Below are positions 16,431 through 27,290 of a stretch of DNA of 64,000 nt, piece by piece; within the stretch, counting starts at the first letter, position 1, and each line of letters starts with the position of its first letter. The DNA comes from Sphingobium lignivorans. GTDB taxonomy: Bacteria > Pseudomonadota > Alphaproteobacteria > Sphingomonadales > Sphingomonadaceae. Position numbers and translations under genes: made by a program. The stretch lies in the NCBI RefSeq assembly GCF_014203955.1, contig NZ_JACHKA010000001.1, positions 4,066,001 through 4,130,000 of the forward strand, read 5' to 3'. Under the pieces are notes generated by a model. The model did not search any database. It saw nothing but the letters and a program-made list of their open reading frames with translations, and was not told the origin of the DNA.

Positions 16431-19148
16431 ATGATTTCCGTCGCGGCAGGCGCCTTTTCGCCATCCGCATGCGCTGCTAACGCAATGCGCGTGACCAATC
16501 ATGCCAATCCCGGGTCGAAGACCGACAAAGCCGCACGAAGCGCAGCCAGCGCCCCCACGCCCATGATGGCCCAGTATCTGGCCCTGAAGGCGGAGGCGGG
16601 CGGGGACCTGCTTTTCTATCGCATGGGCGACTTCTTCGAGCTGTTCTTCGATGACGCCAAGGTGGCCGCGCAAGTCCTCGACATCGCGCTGACCACGCGC
16701 GGCGAACATCTCGGCGAGCCGATCCCGATGTGCGGCGTGCCCGTGCACAGCGCGGACAGCTATCTGGCGCGCCTCATCAGGGCGGGGCACCGTGTTGCCA
16801 TTGCCGAGCAGACCGAGACGCCGGAACAGGCCCGCGCGCGGGGCTCCAAGGCGCTGGTCGGCCGCGCGATCGTGCGCTTCGTCACGGCCGGCACGCTCAC
16901 CGAGGAAGCGTTGCTGGACAGCCGCCGGGCCAATCTGCTGGCGGCGGTGGGCGAGAGCGGTGGCGCGAAGGCCGTCGCCGCAGCCGATATATCCACGGGC
17001 AGGTTGGAGGTGGTGACGCTCGAAGGGCACGCCATCGAGGCTGAACTGGCCCGCCTGGGCGCGAGCGAGGTTATCGCGCGGCCCGGACTGGCGGAAAGCA
17101 TCCCCGCAGCCATGCCGTTCGAGAGCCGGAGTTTCGACAGCGCGCGGGCCGAAGAGCATATCCGCCGGCATTTCGGCGTCACGACACTGGAGAGCTTCGG
17201 CGCCTTCTCGCGGGCGGAGCTTTCCGCGCTGGGCGGGCTGCTCGCTTATCTCGAGCATGTCGGCAAGGGCCGCATGCCGTTTCTCGCTGCCCCGGTCCGG
17301 CTGGGTTCGGGCGCACATCTCGCGATCGATCCGGCCACCCGCGAGAGCCTGGAGATCGTGCAGACGCAGAGCGGTCAGCGGGCCGGCAGCCTGCTGGCGG
17401 CCGTCGACCGGACGGTGACCGGCGCGGGCGCGCGGCTGCTGGCGGCCGATCTCTCCGCTCCCCTGATGAACCGCGAAGCGATCGAGGCCCGGCTGAGCCT
17501 CGTCCAGTGGTTCCACGACGATGGACCGCTCCGCGAGGATGTCCGTGCCCGATTGCGGGCCTTGCCCGATGTCGGTCGGGCGCTCGGCCGCATAGCCATC
17601 GGCCGGGGCAGCCCGCGCGATCTGGGGCAATTGCGCGATGGCCTCGATGCCGCCCATCGCCTGCGCGAGAGGCTGGGGCGCCTGCCCTCGCGGCCCGCGC
17701 TGCTTGACGACCTGCTGCCGCATTTCGACGGGCACGGGGAACTGATCGACATATTACAGCGCGCCATCGTCGCCGCTCCGCCGACGGAAGCTGCCAATGG
17801 TGGCTATATCGCCGAGGGCTATGATGCCGCGCTCGACGAACTGCGCCGCCTGGCGGGGGACGGCCGGCGCGCGATCGCTAGCCTGGAAGCCCGCTACCGT
17901 GAGGAGACGGGGATCGCCGCGCTCAAGATCCGCCACAATGGTGTGCTTGGCTATCATGTCGAAGTGCCTGCCCGCCATGCCGATGCCCTGCTGGCGCAGG
18001 ACAGCGGCTTCACGCATCGCCAGACCCTGGCCGGCGTGGTGCGCTTCAATTCGGTGGATCTTCATGAACAGGCGGGCCGGGTCGCCCAGGCCGGCGCGCA
18101 TGCCCTCGCCGCCGAGGCAGCGCATTTCGAGGAGCTGGTCGCACGCACTGTCCGCAGGCGCGAGGCGATCGCCCGGACGGCGGACGCGCTGGCTCGGATC
18201 GATGTCGCGGCCGCCCTCGCGGAGCGCGGCGTCGAGGGCGGATGGACGCGCCCGGCCCTGGTGGAGGATCGTTGCCTCGATGTATCCGGCGGTCGCCACC
18301 CCGTGGTCGAGGCCGCACTCGGGCGCGAAGGCGCTGCCTTTGTCGCGAATGACTGCCGGCTGGACGAGGGCGATCGGCTGTGGCTGGTCACCGGGCCCAA
18401 TATGGGCGGCAAGTCCACCTTCCTGCGCCAGAACGCGCTGATCGTCATCCTGGCGCAGGCGGGCAGCTTCGTGCCGGCCCGCGCCGCTCGGCTTGGCCTT
18501 GTCGACCGGCTGTTCAGCCGGGTCGGTGCGTCGGACAATCTGGCGCGGGGCCGGTCCACCTTCATGGTGGAGATGATCGAGACGGCCGCCATTCTCGCGC
18601 AGGCCACCGAGCGCAGCTTCGTCATTCTCGACGAGGTGGGGCGCGGCACCTCGACTTATGACGGGCTGGCCATCGCCTGGGCAGTGGTGGAGGCGATCCA
18701 CGACGTGAACGCGTGCCGCTGCCTGTTCGCGACTCACTATCATGAGCTGACGCGCCTCGCCGAACGGCTGGAAGCGCTGTCGCTCCACCATGTGCGGGCG
18801 CGCGAGTGGCAGGGCGATCTCGTGCTGCTGCACGAAGTGAGCGAGGGGCCGGCCGATCGCAGCTACGGCATCGCGGTCGCCCGACTCGCTGGACTGCCGC
18901 CGCAGGTGCTGGCCCGCGCGAAGGACGTGCTTGCCAGGCTGGAAGCCGGAAAGGCGCAGACCGGCGGCATCGCGGCCGGCCTCGATGATCTGCCGCTGTT
19001 CGCCGCCGCGCTGGCTCCGCAGCCCGACAAGGCGCCCGATCCGCTGCGCGAGCGGCTGGCGCAGACCGATGCCGACAGTCTTTCGCCCCGCGAAGCGCTC
19101 GAGCTCGTCTATGCCCTCAAGCAATTATCGGACGCCGCTCCTATATGA
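16431..19148 (+). CDS. mutS: DNA mismatch repair ATPase MutS
   Basis: 905 aa from the chosen ATG at 16431 (AAGGGG 7 bp upstream); a second possible start is ATG 16485. The mismatch-binding motif FYRMGDFFELF is in the N-terminal domain, then connector, lever and clamp. The C-terminal ATPase has Walker A GPNMGGKST, signature SRVGASDNLARGRSTFMVEM and Walker B FVILDEVGRGTSTYDG. It recognises mismatches and recruits MutL. The 50-80 residue extension before PTPMMAQYLALK is poorly conserved in character. The stop overlaps the start of glnD (ATGA). Confidence 0.97.
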   Translation: MISVAAGAFSPSACAANAMRVTNHANPGSKTDKAARSAASAPTPMMAQYLALKAEAGGDLLFYRMGDFFELFFDDAKVAAQVLDIALTTRGEHLGEPIPMCGVPVHSADSYLARLIRAGHRVAIAEQTETPEQARARGSKALVGRAIVRFVTAGTLTEEALLDSRRANLLAAVGESGGAKAVAAADISTGRLEVVTLEGHAIEAELARLGASEVIARPGLAESIPAAMPFESRSFDSARAEEHIRRHFGVTTLESFGAFSRAELSALGGLLAYLEHVGKGRMPFLAAPVRLGSGAHLAIDPATRESLEIVQTQSGQRAGSLLAAVDRTVTGAGARLLAADLSAPLMNREAIEARLSLVQWFHDDGPLREDVRARLRALPDVGRALGRIAIGRGSPRDLGQLRDGLDAAHRLRERLGRLPSRPALLDDLLPHFDGHGELIDILQRAIVAAPPTEAANGGYIAEGYDAALDELRRLAGDGRRAIASLEARYREETGIAALKIRHNGVLGYHVEVPARHADALLAQDSGFTHRQTLAGVVRFNSVDLHEQAGRVAQAGAHALAAEAAHFEELVARTVRRREAIARTADALARIDVAAALAERGVEGGWTRPALVEDRCLDVSGGRHPVVEAALGREGAAFVANDCRLDEGDRLWLVTGPNMGGKSTFLRQNALIVILAQAGSFVPARAARLGLVDRLFSRVGASDNLARGRSTFMVEMIETAAILAQATERSFVILDEVGRGTSTYDGLAIAWAVVEAIHDVNACRCLFATHYHELTRLAERLEALSLHHVRAREWQGDLVLLHEVSEGPADRSYGIAVARLAGLPPQVLARAKDVLARLEAGKAQTGGIAAGLDDLPLFAAALAPQPDKAPDPLRERLAQTDADSLSPREALELVYALKQLSDAAPI

Positions 19149-21931
19149 GTGTCATGAACAAGCTTGCCGAATCGCTGCCCGGACGGCGCACCATCATCGA
19201 TCGCCGGCAAGTCGCCGATGCGCTGAACGCCGAGCTGGTCGGCCTCGGCGACGTTCTGGCGCGCCGACAGGCGATCGTGGTCACGCTGCGCGAGGCGCTG
19301 GCGGCGGGGCGCCGGGAAGTGTCGGCGAGGCTCGCACGCAATCCCACGCGCGGTCGCGACGCGGTGACGGCGCAGGCCTTCCTCATGGACCAGATCGTGC
19401 GCCTGCTTTTCGACGCGACGGTCACGCATCTTTATCCGGTCAGCAATCCCACGGCGGCCGAGCGCCTGAGCGTTATCGCCGTGGGCGGCTACGGACGCGG
19501 AGAGATGGCGCCATACAGCGACGTCGATATCGGCTTCATCACGCCCTACAAGCCGACGTCCTGGACGGAGCAGGTGATCGAATCCATGCTCTATGCCCTC
19601 TGGGACCTGGGCCTCAAGGTCGGTCATTCCAGCCGCTCGATCGACGAGACCATGCGCATGGCGAGGTCCGACCTCACCATTCGCACGGCGCTACTGGAGG
19701 CACGCTTCATCTGGGGCGACCGTGGTGTCTATGACGAATGCGTGCGGCGCTTCGACAGCGACGTGATGCAAGGCACGGCGCGCAGCTTCGTGGCCGAGAA
19801 GCTGGCGGAGCGGGACGCGCGTCACAAGCAGATGGGTGACAGCCGCTATGTGGTGGAACCCAATGTCAAGGAGGGCAAGGGCGGCCTGCGCGACCTGCAC
19901 ACGCTCTTCTGGATCGGCAAATATGTGAACCGCGTACGCACCGTCGCCGAGCTGGTGGATGTCGGCCTGCTGACGCGGGCGGAGCTCTCCCAGTTCCAGC
20001 GCGCCGAGAATTTCCTGTGGGCCGTGCGGTGCCACATGCACGAGATATCGAACCGCGCCGAGGACCGGCTGACCTTCGATCTCCAGATCGAGGTGGCGCA
20101 CCGGATGGGCTTCGTCGAGAAGCGCGGACGCCCCCCGGTCGAGCGCTTCATGCATCTCTATTTCCTGATGGCGAAGACGGTCGGCGATCTTACCGGCGTC
20201 TTTCTCGCGCATCTGGATGACACCATGGCCCGCAAGGGCCGCCGCTACATCCCGGCCATTTTCAGCCGTCCGCGCAAGCTGGACGGCTTCGTGCTGGATC
20301 GCGGCCGGATCGCCATTCCGCATGACGACTTCTTCCGCGAGCGACCGGTGCGGATGATCGAGATCTTCGCGCTGGCCGACAAGCACGACCTTCAGATCCA
20401 TCCGAACGCCATGCGCGCCCTCAATCGTGACGCCGTCCTCATCGACCGGAAGGTACGCAACCATCCGGAAGCCAATGCCCTGTTCATGGGCATCCTCACA
20501 TCGCCGCGCGACCCCGAGAAAGTGCTGCGCTGGATGAACGAGGCGGGCACGTTCGGCCGTTTCGTGCCGGACTTCGGCCGGGTCGTCGCGCAGATGCAGT
20601 TCGACATGTATCACCACTACACGGTCGACGAGCACACGATCCGGGCGATCGGCCTCCTCTCGCGGATCGAGAAGGGGGACCTGCGGGAAGACCATCCGCT
20701 CGGCAGCGCGATCATCACCAGGATCAATTCCCGGCGCGTGCTTTACGTCGCCGTTCTGCTCCACGACATCGCCAAGGGACGTGGCGGCGATCACAGCCTG
20801 CAAGGCGCCGAGATCGCCGAGAAACTTTGCCCGAGGCTGGGGTTGAGCGCCGCCGAGACCGAGACCGTCGCCTGGCTGGTGCGCTATCATCTGCTGATGT
20901 CGGCAACGGCCTTCAAGCGCGACCTGGCCGATTACAAGACGATCCTCGATTTCGCCGAAGTCGTGCAGAGCCCGGAGCGCCTGCGTCTGCTGCTGCTGCT
21001 GACCGTCGTGGATATCCGCGCCGTCGGGCCGGGTGTCTGGAACAGCTGGAAGCGCCAGCTCCTCACCGAGCTCTATGATGCCGCCGAGGAAGTCATCCGC
21101 CCCGGCCACAAGCAGCGGGGCAGGCAGGAGCGGATCGAGGAAAAGCGACAGAAGCTCTCCCAGCGCCTCGGCATCGGGGACAAGGCCTTCGACAAGCTGG
21201 TGAAGCATTTTCCCCAGTCATACTGGATTGCCGAGCCTGACCACATTCTGGAGCAGAATGCGCGGCACCTGCTGTCCGCAGGGCAGACCGGTCTTTCGAT
21301 CGAGGCGCAGCCCTATCCGGAACGTGGCGCGACTCTGGTCACCGTCTATGCGGCCGACCATCCCGGCCTCTTCTATCGCATTGCCGGCGCCATCCATCTG
21401 GCGGGCGGCAACATCATCGATGCCCGCATCCACACGCTGAAGGACGGTTCGGCGCTCGATAATTTCCTGGTGCAGGATCCGCTTGGCCGTCGTTTCGATG
21501 CGCCCGAGCAGCTCGCGCGCATCAAGACCTATATCGAGGACGCGCTGGCCAATCGGCAGAAGCTGCTGACCAAGCTCGACCAGCGGCCCCTGCCCCGCAC
21601 GCGCGCGGAAGCTTTCGAGGTCGTGCCGCAGGTCATCATCGACAACAAGGCCTCGAACCGCTTCACCGTGGTCGAGGTGATGGCGCGTGACCGGCCGGCG
21701 CTGCTGCTGAGCCTTGCCTTCGCCCTGTTCCAGTCCAAGACCATGGTCCACAGCGCTCATGTCGCCACGTTCGGCGAGCGGGCAGTGGACACTTTCTATC
21801 TCACCGATCTCCTCGGCGGAAAACTCGAGAGCAAGTCGCGCCTGGCGACGCTGGAGCGGCGCCTGCTCGATGCCGCCGACAATCGGTGCGGCGAATTGCT
21901 CGACGTGAACAATTTCGCCATGTCGGGCTGA
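19145..21931 (+). CDS. glnD: bifunctional [protein-PII] uridylyltransferase/removase GlnD
   Basis: 928 aa. The nucleotidyltransferase motif GGYGRGEMAPYSDVD is at residues 114-128, followed by the KEGKGGLRDLHT region. The HD hydrolase domain shows YHHYTVDEHTIRAI and LHDIAKGRGGDHS, and two C-terminal ACT domains start near TVYAADHPGLFYRIAG and VEVMARDRPALLLSLAFAL. It senses glutamine and uridylylates or deuridylylates PII, setting nitrogen assimilation. It is translationally coupled to mutS by a 4-bp overlap, a layout I associate with alphaproteobacteria. Confidence 0.97.
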   Translation: MSVMNKLAESLPGRRTIIDRRQVADALNAELVGLGDVLARRQAIVVTLREALAAGRREVSARLARNPTRGRDAVTAQAFLMDQIVRLLFDATVTHLYPVSNPTAAERLSVIAVGGYGRGEMAPYSDVDIGFITPYKPTSWTEQVIESMLYALWDLGLKVGHSSRSIDETMRMARSDLTIRTALLEARFIWGDRGVYDECVRRFDSDVMQGTARSFVAEKLAERDARHKQMGDSRYVVEPNVKEGKGGLRDLHTLFWIGKYVNRVRTVAELVDVGLLTRAELSQFQRAENFLWAVRCHMHEISNRAEDRLTFDLQIEVAHRMGFVEKRGRPPVERFMHLYFLMAKTVGDLTGVFLAHLDDTMARKGRRYIPAIFSRPRKLDGFVLDRGRIAIPHDDFFRERPVRMIEIFALADKHDLQIHPNAMRALNRDAVLIDRKVRNHPEANALFMGILTSPRDPEKVLRWMNEAGTFGRFVPDFGRVVAQMQFDMYHHYTVDEHTIRAIGLLSRIEKGDLREDHPLGSAIITRINSRRVLYVAVLLHDIAKGRGGDHSLQGAEIAEKLCPRLGLSAAETETVAWLVRYHLLMSATAFKRDLADYKTILDFAEVVQSPERLRLLLLLTVVDIRAVGPGVWNSWKRQLLTELYDAAEEVIRPGHKQRGRQERIEEKRQKLSQRLGIGDKAFDKLVKHFPQSYWIAEPDHILEQNARHLLSAGQTGLSIEAQPYPERGATLVTVYAADHPGLFYRIAGAIHLAGGNIIDARIHTLKDGSALDNFLVQDPLGRRFDAPEQLARIKTYIEDALANRQKLLTKLDQRPLPRTRAEAFEVVPQVIIDNKASNRFTVVEVMARDRPALLLSLAFALFQSKTMVHSAHVATFGERAVDTFYLTDLLGGKLESKSRLATLERRLLDAADNRCGELLDVNNFAMSG

Positions 21932-22022
21932 CACGGCAAACTGAAGCGTCCGGCGGAACCAGCCGTCCCGGCCCGCCGCGTCTGTGAAGAGAGCGGCGCG
22001 CCGGGCGACGGGCGGCGTTGCG

Positions 22023-22814
22023 TCAGTGCGAGATCAGCACCGGCACCTGAGCCTTGGCCAGCAGTTTCCGGCTCGCGCCGCCGAAAATCTGTTCGCGCAG
22101 GCGGCTGTGCCCGTAGCTGCCCATCACGCACCAGCGCGCGCCCGATCCGTTCAATTCGTCGAGCAGCTGGGTGCCGACATCGCCCGTCTTGGGGAGCAGA
22201 CGGGCCGTGACCTTGCAGCCATGGCGATCGAGATAGGCGGCCACTTCGTCAGGGCTCGCTTCCCCTTCGCCGATGGTCAGCACCTCCACTTCGCTGGCCA
22301 GCTTGAGCAGCGGAACCGCGGCCCGAATGGCGGCGTCCGCGGGCGCCGAACCGTCCCAGGCGACGAGCACCTTGCCAAAGAGATCGAGCCGCTTCTGGTC
22401 CGTCGGCACCAGCAGGATCGGCGCCGAGGTCAGCTCCGCCAGCCGCGCGGCGGCATTGCCCGACTCGGCAATCTCCCCGAGGCCCTGCTTGCCCACGACG
22501 ATGAGGTCCACCAGACGGATACTGTCGGTGATCGCCACGTCGGACTGGCCGTGAACGCGCGCCCATTCATAGCTCACGCCTTCATTGGCAAGTCGAGGCT
22601 CGAGTCGCTCGACATTGCTGTCCTCACGCTCCCGCTCGTCCATGAGCAGGACGCCCGCGCCGCCGCCGACGCCGAATCCATCGGCAATCACCGGCATCTG
22701 CACGACGTCGAGGCAGACCAGATGGCCCTCGACAGCCCTTACGACATCAAGCGCGGATTGCAGGCGCGCTTCCTGGCATACATCGTCATGAATCAGCACC
22801 ATCACCGTTTTCAT
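22023..22814 (-). CDS. universal stress protein, tandem Usp domains
   Basis: 263 aa with two Usp folds: residues 1-145 (VMVLIHDD start, LIVVGKQGLGEIAESGNAA) and 150-263, which ends with the nucleotide-binding pattern MGSYGHSRLREQIFGGAS. The ATG at 22814 has GGAGG at good spacing; the 17 residues in frame upstream are not Usp-like. A perfect FNR-type box (TTGACCGGAGTCAA) lies 78 bp upstream, and CACAAT sits where a -10 would be if the box is at -41.5. Tandem Usp genes are frequent low-oxygen regulon members, so microaerobic induction with the cbb3 locus is likely. Confidence 0.92.
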   Translation of the reverse strand: MKTVMVLIHDDVCQEARLQSALDVVRAVEGHLVCLDVVQMPVIADGFGVGGGAGVLLMDEREREDSNVERLEPRLANEGVSYEWARVHGQSDVAITDSIRLVDLIVVGKQGLGEIAESGNAAARLAELTSAPILLVPTDQKRLDLFGKVLVAWDGSAPADAAIRAAVPLLKLASEVEVLTIGEGEASPDEVAAYLDRHGCKVTARLLPKTGDVGTQLLDELNGSGARWCVMGSYGHSRLREQIFGGASRKLLAKAQVPVLISH

Positions 22815-22891
22815 GGCAGCCTCCTCGCATTGGGCGGGCCCCGACCCGCTTCCGGCTTGTGGCACATTGTGCCTGCCAGGCCGAGCTTGCC

Positions 22892-22905
22892 TTGACCGGA
22901 GTCAA
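22892..22905 (-). promoter_or_regulatory. FNR/FixK-type box upstream of universal stress gene
   Basis: TTGAC-CGGA-GTCAA, perfect 5-bp inverted arms around four bases, the same form as the ccoN box at 43903. If centred at -41.5, transcription would begin near 22857, giving a leader of about 43 nt before the start codon at 22814. Confidence 0.75.
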
Positions 22906-23108
22906 AAACAACCCCGCATTCCTGCAGTGCCTGCGCGTTGCCCGCGCGATTCCTGCTTGCCTCCCGGCGGGTCCGCGACTATAGCGCCGCGCTTCCATGC
23001 AACCATGGATGCCAGGGGACGGGCCGGCTGTAAGGGCTGCCGTGTTCGTCCGCAATCGTCTGCGTCATGCTCCTTGCGAGCGGCGCATAAACGGACAAGG
23101 AGACGAAA

Positions 23109-23312
23109 ATGCCCAAGCTCAAGACCAAGAGCGGTGTGAAGAAACGCTTCAAGTTCACCGCCACCGGCAAGGTCAAGCATGGTGTGGCCGGCAAGCGCCA
23201 CCGCCTGATCTCGCACAATGCGAAATATATTCGCCAGAACCGTGGCACGGAGGTTCTCTCCGACGCTGACGTCGCCCATGTGCGCCTCTGGGCGCCCTAC
23301 GGCCTGAAGTAA
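23109..23312 (+). CDS. rpmI: 50S ribosomal protein L35
   Basis: 67 aa, basic, with the family start [22 protein letters not shown] and the [11 protein letters not shown] region. Full length. CAAGGAGACG precedes the ATG. It is followed 13 bp later by rplT. The gene infC, which often precedes rpmI in other bacteria, is not upstream here: a divergent universal stress gene is. Confidence 0.98.
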   Translation: MPKLKTKSGVKKRFKFTATGKVKHGVAGKRHRLISHNAKYIRQNRGTEVLSDADVAHVRLWAPYGLK

Positions 23313-23325
23313 GGAGTAGAGCGAC

Positions 23326-23688
23326 ATGGCACGTGTGAAACGCGGCACGACCACGAAGGCGAAGCACAAGAGGATTCTGGATCAGGCGAAGGGCTATTAT
23401 GGCCGTCGCAAGAACACGATCCGCATCGCCCGTCAGGCCGTCGAGAAGGCCGGGCAGTACGCCTATCGCGACCGCAAGGTGAAGAAGCGCAGCTTCCGCG
23501 CCCTGTGGATCCAGCGCATCAACGCCGCCGTCCGCATGGAAGGCCTGACCTACGGTCAGTTCATGCACGGCCTCAAGCTCGCAGGCGTCGAACTGGACCG
23601 CAAGGTCCTGGCCGACATCGCGATGCACGAGGGCGAGGCGTTCAAGGGCATCATCGCGCAGGCCCGCGCGGCACTGCCCGCCGCCTGA
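23326..23688 (+). CDS. rplT: 50S ribosomal protein L20
   Basis: 120 aa with the L20 signature [25 protein letters not shown] at the N-terminus and a typical C-terminus ([17 protein letters not shown]). It binds 23S rRNA early in assembly and in some bacteria represses its own operon. A ribosome site (AAGGAG) precedes the ATG. An intrinsic terminator lies between it and pheS. Confidence 0.98.
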   Translation: MARVKRGTTTKAKHKRILDQAKGYYGRRKNTIRIARQAVEKAGQYAYRDRKVKKRSFRALWIQRINAAVRMEGLTYGQFMHGLKLAGVELDRKVLADIAMHEGEAFKGIIAQARAALPAA

Positions 23689-23712
23689 TCGGCAGCGCAA
23701 TCCTGTCCCGAA

Positions 23713-23747
23713 GGGCGCCGGGGTCACCTCCGGCGCCCTTTTCGTTT
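23713..23747 (+). terminator. intrinsic terminator/attenuator between rplT and pheS
   Basis: A 9-bp perfect stem (GGGCGCCGG at 23713-23721 with CCGGCGCCC at 23730-23738), an 8-nt loop, then TTTTCGTTT. It lies 24 bp after the rplT stop and 28 bp before the pheS start, so it either ends rpmI-rplT or acts as attenuator for pheST. Confidence 0.85.
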
Positions 23748-23775
23748 GCGCCGAATTAGGCTAGCGGACCCGCCC

Positions 23776-24888
23776 ATGAGTGAAGTCACATCCCTGAAGG
23801 ACGGCCTCGTCGCCGAAATCGCCGCCGCCGATACGCTCGATGCCGTGGAATCGCTGCGCGTCGGCGCTCTGGGCAAGAACGGCGTCGTGACCGCGCTGCT
23901 CAAGACGCTTGGCGCGATGACCCCGGAGGAACGGCAGGCCAAGGGCCCGGCCATCCACGAGCTGCGGGAAAGCGTGACGGCGGCGCTGGCCACACGCAAG
24001 GCGGCGCTGGAAACCGCGGCTCTCGATGCGCGCCTCGCGGCCGAACGGCTCGACATGACCCTGCCCGCCGACCTGCCCCCGCAAGGCAGCGTCCATCCGG
24101 TCAGCCAGGTGATGGACGAGCTGGCGGAAATCTTCGCGGATCTCGGCTTCTCCGTCGCGACCGGCCCGGAGATCGAGGATGACTGGCGCAATTTCACGGC
24201 GCTGAACATCCCGGAGACGCATCCGGCCCGTGCGATGCACGACACATTCTATTTCGGCGACAATTATCGCGCGCCCGGCGGCAATGGCGAAACGGCCGCC
24301 ATGTTGCTGCGCACGCATACCTCGCCAGTGCAGATCCGCACGATGATGCAGCAGGACGCGCCGATCCGCATCATCGCGCCGGGCCGCGTCTATCGCTCCG
24401 ATTCGGACGCGACCCATACGCCGATGTTCCATCAGATCGAGGGCCTCGTCATCGACAAGGGCATTCACCTCGGCCACCTCAAATGGACGCTGGAGACCTT
24501 CCTCAAGGCCTTCTTCGAGCGGGAGGACATCGTGCTGCGCCTGCGCCCCAGCTATTTCCCCTTCACCGAGCCGTCCGTCGAGGTCGATGTCGGCTACACG
24601 GTCGAGAAGGGGCAGCGCGTGATCGGCGGCAGCGGCGATGCGGAGAATGGCGGCTGGATGGAAGTGCTGGGCAGCGGCATGGTCCACCCGGCCGTGATCC
24701 GCAACAGCGGCCTTGATCCGGCGGAATGGCAGGGCTTCGCCTTCGGCACCGGCGTCGACCGGCTGGCGATGCTCAAATATGGCATGAATGACCTGCGCGC
24801 CTTCTTCGACGGCGATCTGCGCTGGCTGCGCCATTATGGCTTCTCCGCGCTGGATGTGCCCACGCTCAGCGGAGGAGTCGGCGCATGA
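23776..24888 (+). CDS. pheS: phenylalanyl-tRNA synthetase alpha subunit
   Basis: 370 aa. An N-terminal coiled-coil (residues 1-90) is followed by the class II aminoacyl-tRNA synthetase core: motif 1 region [19 protein letters not shown], motif 2 [23 protein letters not shown], and motif 3 [20 protein letters not shown] 23776 is preferred to upstream in-frame codons, which overlap the terminator. It forms the alpha2-beta2 enzyme with PheT; the stop codon overlaps the pheT start by 4 bp. Confidence 0.97.
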   Translation: MSEVTSLKDGLVAEIAAADTLDAVESLRVGALGKNGVVTALLKTLGAMTPEERQAKGPAIHELRESVTAALATRKAALETAALDARLAAERLDMTLPADLPPQGSVHPVSQVMDELAEIFADLGFSVATGPEIEDDWRNFTALNIPETHPARAMHDTFYFGDNYRAPGGNGETAAMLLRTHTSPVQIRTMMQQDAPIRIIAPGRVYRSDSDATHTPMFHQIEGLVIDKGIHLGHLKWTLETFLKAFFEREDIVLRLRPSYFPFTEPSVEVDVGYTVEKGQRVIGGSGDAENGGWMEVLGSGMVHPAVIRNSGLDPAEWQGFAFGTGVDRLAMLKYGMNDLRAFFDGDLRWLRHYGFSALDVPTLSGGVGA

Positions 24889-27278
24889 AGTTCACATTGT
24901 CCTGGCTCAAGGAGCATCTCGAGACCGACGCCGCGCTGAGCGATATCCTGCGCGCGCTCAACGATATCGGGCTGGAAGTCGAAGGCGTCGAGAATCCGGC
25001 GGAGAAGCTGGAAGGCTTCCGCATCGCGAAGGTTCTCACCGCCAGCCCGCATCCGCAGGCGGACAAGCTGCAGGTGCTGAGCGTCGACGCCGGCGACGGC
25101 GCGATGCAGGTGGTGTGTGGCGCGCCCAACGCCCGTGCCGGCCTTGTCGGCGTGTTCGGCATGCCCGGCGCGACCGTGCCCGCCAATGGCATGGTGCTGC
25201 GCGTGGCCGCCATCCGCGGTGTCGAATCGAACGGCATGATGTGCTCCACCCGCGAGCTGGAACTGGGCGAGGATCATGAAGGCATCATCGAGCTGCCGGC
25301 CGACGCGCCGGTGGGCACCGCCTTCGCCGATTATGCGCAGCTCGACGATCCCGTCATCGAGGTTTCCATCACTCCCAACCGGCAGGATTGCATGGGCGTG
25401 CGCGGCATCGCCCGCGATCTCGCCGCCAAGGGCATCGGCACGCTCAGGCCGCTGGACGCGATCCTCGCCATGCTGCCCCCGGTCGTGCCGCAGGGCCCCG
25501 GGCCCGACGTGCGCACCGATGATCCGGAAGGCTGCCCTGCTTTCTATGCGCAGGCCGTGCATGGCGTCACGAACGGCGCTTCGCCGGACTGGCTGCAGCG
25601 CCGGCTGAAGGCGATCGGCCAGAAGCCGATCAGCGCGCTGGTCGACATCACCAATTACGTCATGATCGGCCTTGGCCGCCCGCTCCACGTCTATGACATG
25701 GCGCGCCTCCGGGGCGGGCTGGTGGCGCGCAAGGCGCGGCCGGGCGAGCAGGTCCTGGCCCTCAACGGCAAGACCTATGCGCTGACCAGCGCCATGACCG
25801 TGATCGCCGACGAGGCCGCCGTGCACGACATTGGCGGCATCATGGGCGGCGAACATTCGGGCGCGCAGGACAAGACCACGGACGTGCTCATCGAGTGCGC
25901 CTATTTCACGCCCGAGAGTATCGCACGGACCGGCCAGGCGCTCGGCCTCACGTCAGACGCGCGCCAGCGCTTCGAGCGCGGCGTCGATCCGGCCTTCCTC
26001 GACGAGGGACTGGCCATCGCGACCCGACTGGTGGTGGCGCTGTGCGGCGGCACGGCCAGCGAGGTCACGCGGGCAGGAAGCCCGCCGCTGGAGACCCGAA
26101 CCATCGCTTATGATCCTGCCCTCGCCGAACGGCTCGGCGGGCTGGCCATCCCCGAGAACCGGCAAGCGGCGATTCTGGAGAGGCTCGGCTTCACGGTCGG
26201 TGCCGACTGGCAGGTGACGGTTCCAAGCTGGCGCCGCGATGTTCATGGGCCCGCCGATATCGTGGAGGAAGTGGTCCGCATCGAGGGGCTCAACGAGGTC
26301 CCTTCCGTGCCGCTGCCCCGCGCGGCAGGCGTCGCGAAGCCGACCGCGACACCGCTCCAGCTCATCGAGCGCCGGGCACGCCGGGCGGCTGCGGCGCGTG
26401 GCCTCAACGAAGCGATCAACTGGTCCTTCATTTCCGAAGCGGAAGCGGCGCCCTTCGGCGGCGGGGACTGGACGCTGGCCAATCCGATCAGCGAAGACCT
26501 CAAGGTCATGCGCCCGACATTGCTTGCGGGCCTGCTCTCGGCGGCGCGGCGCAATGCCGATCGCGGTGCCTCCGCCATCCGCCTCTTCGAGATCGGCCGC
26601 CGCTATTTCCGCAAGGCGGATGGCAGCAGCGACGAGCGCCTCACGCTCGGCTTCGTGCTCGTGGGCGAGAAGCTGCCGCGCAGCTGGCAGGGCGGCAAGG
26701 CGCAACCCTTCAGCGCATTCGATGCCAAGGCGGAAGCCCTGACCCTGCTCGCGGCGGCAGGCGCGCCGGTCGCGCGCCTGCAGATGATGGACGAGGCCGG
26801 CAGCGCCTATCATCCCGGCCAGTCCGGCACGCTGCGGCTGGGGCCCAAGAATGTGCTGGCCGCTTATGGCGTGCTCCACCCCCGCCTTGTCCGCGCCTTC
26901 GGCCTGGATGGGACAGTGGTCGCCGGGGAACTGCATCTTGATGCGATTCCGCTGCCGAAGCGGACCGGCTTCATGCGCCCGCCCTACGCGCCGCCCGCCC
27001 TCCAGGCCGTCACCCGCGATTTCGCCTTCCTCGTGCCGGAAGCACTGGAAGCCGATGCGCTCGTGCGGGCGGTGCGCGGCGCCGACAAGGCTGCCATCGT
27101 GGATGCGCGCCTTTTCGACCTGTTCATCGGGCAAGGCGTGCCGGAGGGCCAGAAGAGCCTCGCCGTGGAAGTGACGCTGCAACCGGGCGACAAGAGCTTC
27201 ACCGACGAGGAGCTGAAGGCCATCGCCGAGCGCATTGTCGCAGCGGCGGGGAAGCAGGGCGCGGTGCTGCGCGGCTGA
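24885..27278 (+). CDS. pheT: phenylalanyl-tRNA synthetase beta subunit
   Basis: 797 aa, full length. An N-terminal tRNA-binding EMAP-like domain (residues about 40-150, [23 protein letters not shown] and VVCGAPN), B3/B4 editing domain (about 210-385, [23 protein letters not shown]), B5, a catalytic-like core, and a C-terminal anticodon-binding domain ([21 protein letters not shown]). It edits mischarged Tyr-tRNA and binds tRNA. Coupled to pheS by an ATGA overlap. Confidence 0.97.
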   Translation: MKFTLSWLKEHLETDAALSDILRALNDIGLEVEGVENPAEKLEGFRIAKVLTASPHPQADKLQVLSVDAGDGAMQVVCGAPNARAGLVGVFGMPGATVPANGMVLRVAAIRGVESNGMMCSTRELELGEDHEGIIELPADAPVGTAFADYAQLDDPVIEVSITPNRQDCMGVRGIARDLAAKGIGTLRPLDAILAMLPPVVPQGPGPDVRTDDPEGCPAFYAQAVHGVTNGASPDWLQRRLKAIGQKPISALVDITNYVMIGLGRPLHVYDMARLRGGLVARKARPGEQVLALNGKTYALTSAMTVIADEAAVHDIGGIMGGEHSGAQDKTTDVLIECAYFTPESIARTGQALGLTSDARQRFERGVDPAFLDEGLAIATRLVVALCGGTASEVTRAGSPPLETRTIAYDPALAERLGGLAIPENRQAAILERLGFTVGADWQVTVPSWRRDVHGPADIVEEVVRIEGLNEVPSVPLPRAAGVAKPTATPLQLIERRARRAAAARGLNEAINWSFISEAEAAPFGGGDWTLANPISEDLKVMRPTLLAGLLSAARRNADRGASAIRLFEIGRRYFRKADGSSDERLTLGFVLVGEKLPRSWQGGKAQPFSAFDAKAEALTLLAAAGAPVARLQMMDEAGSAYHPGQSGTLRLGPKNVLAAYGVLHPRLVRAFGLDGTVVAGELHLDAIPLPKRTGFMRPPYAPPALQAVTRDFAFLVPEALEADALVRAVRGADKAAIVDARLFDLFIGQGVPEGQKSLAVEVTLQPGDKSFTDEELKAIAERIVAAAGKQGAVLRG

Positions 27279-27290
27279 GCGCCGTCGCGC

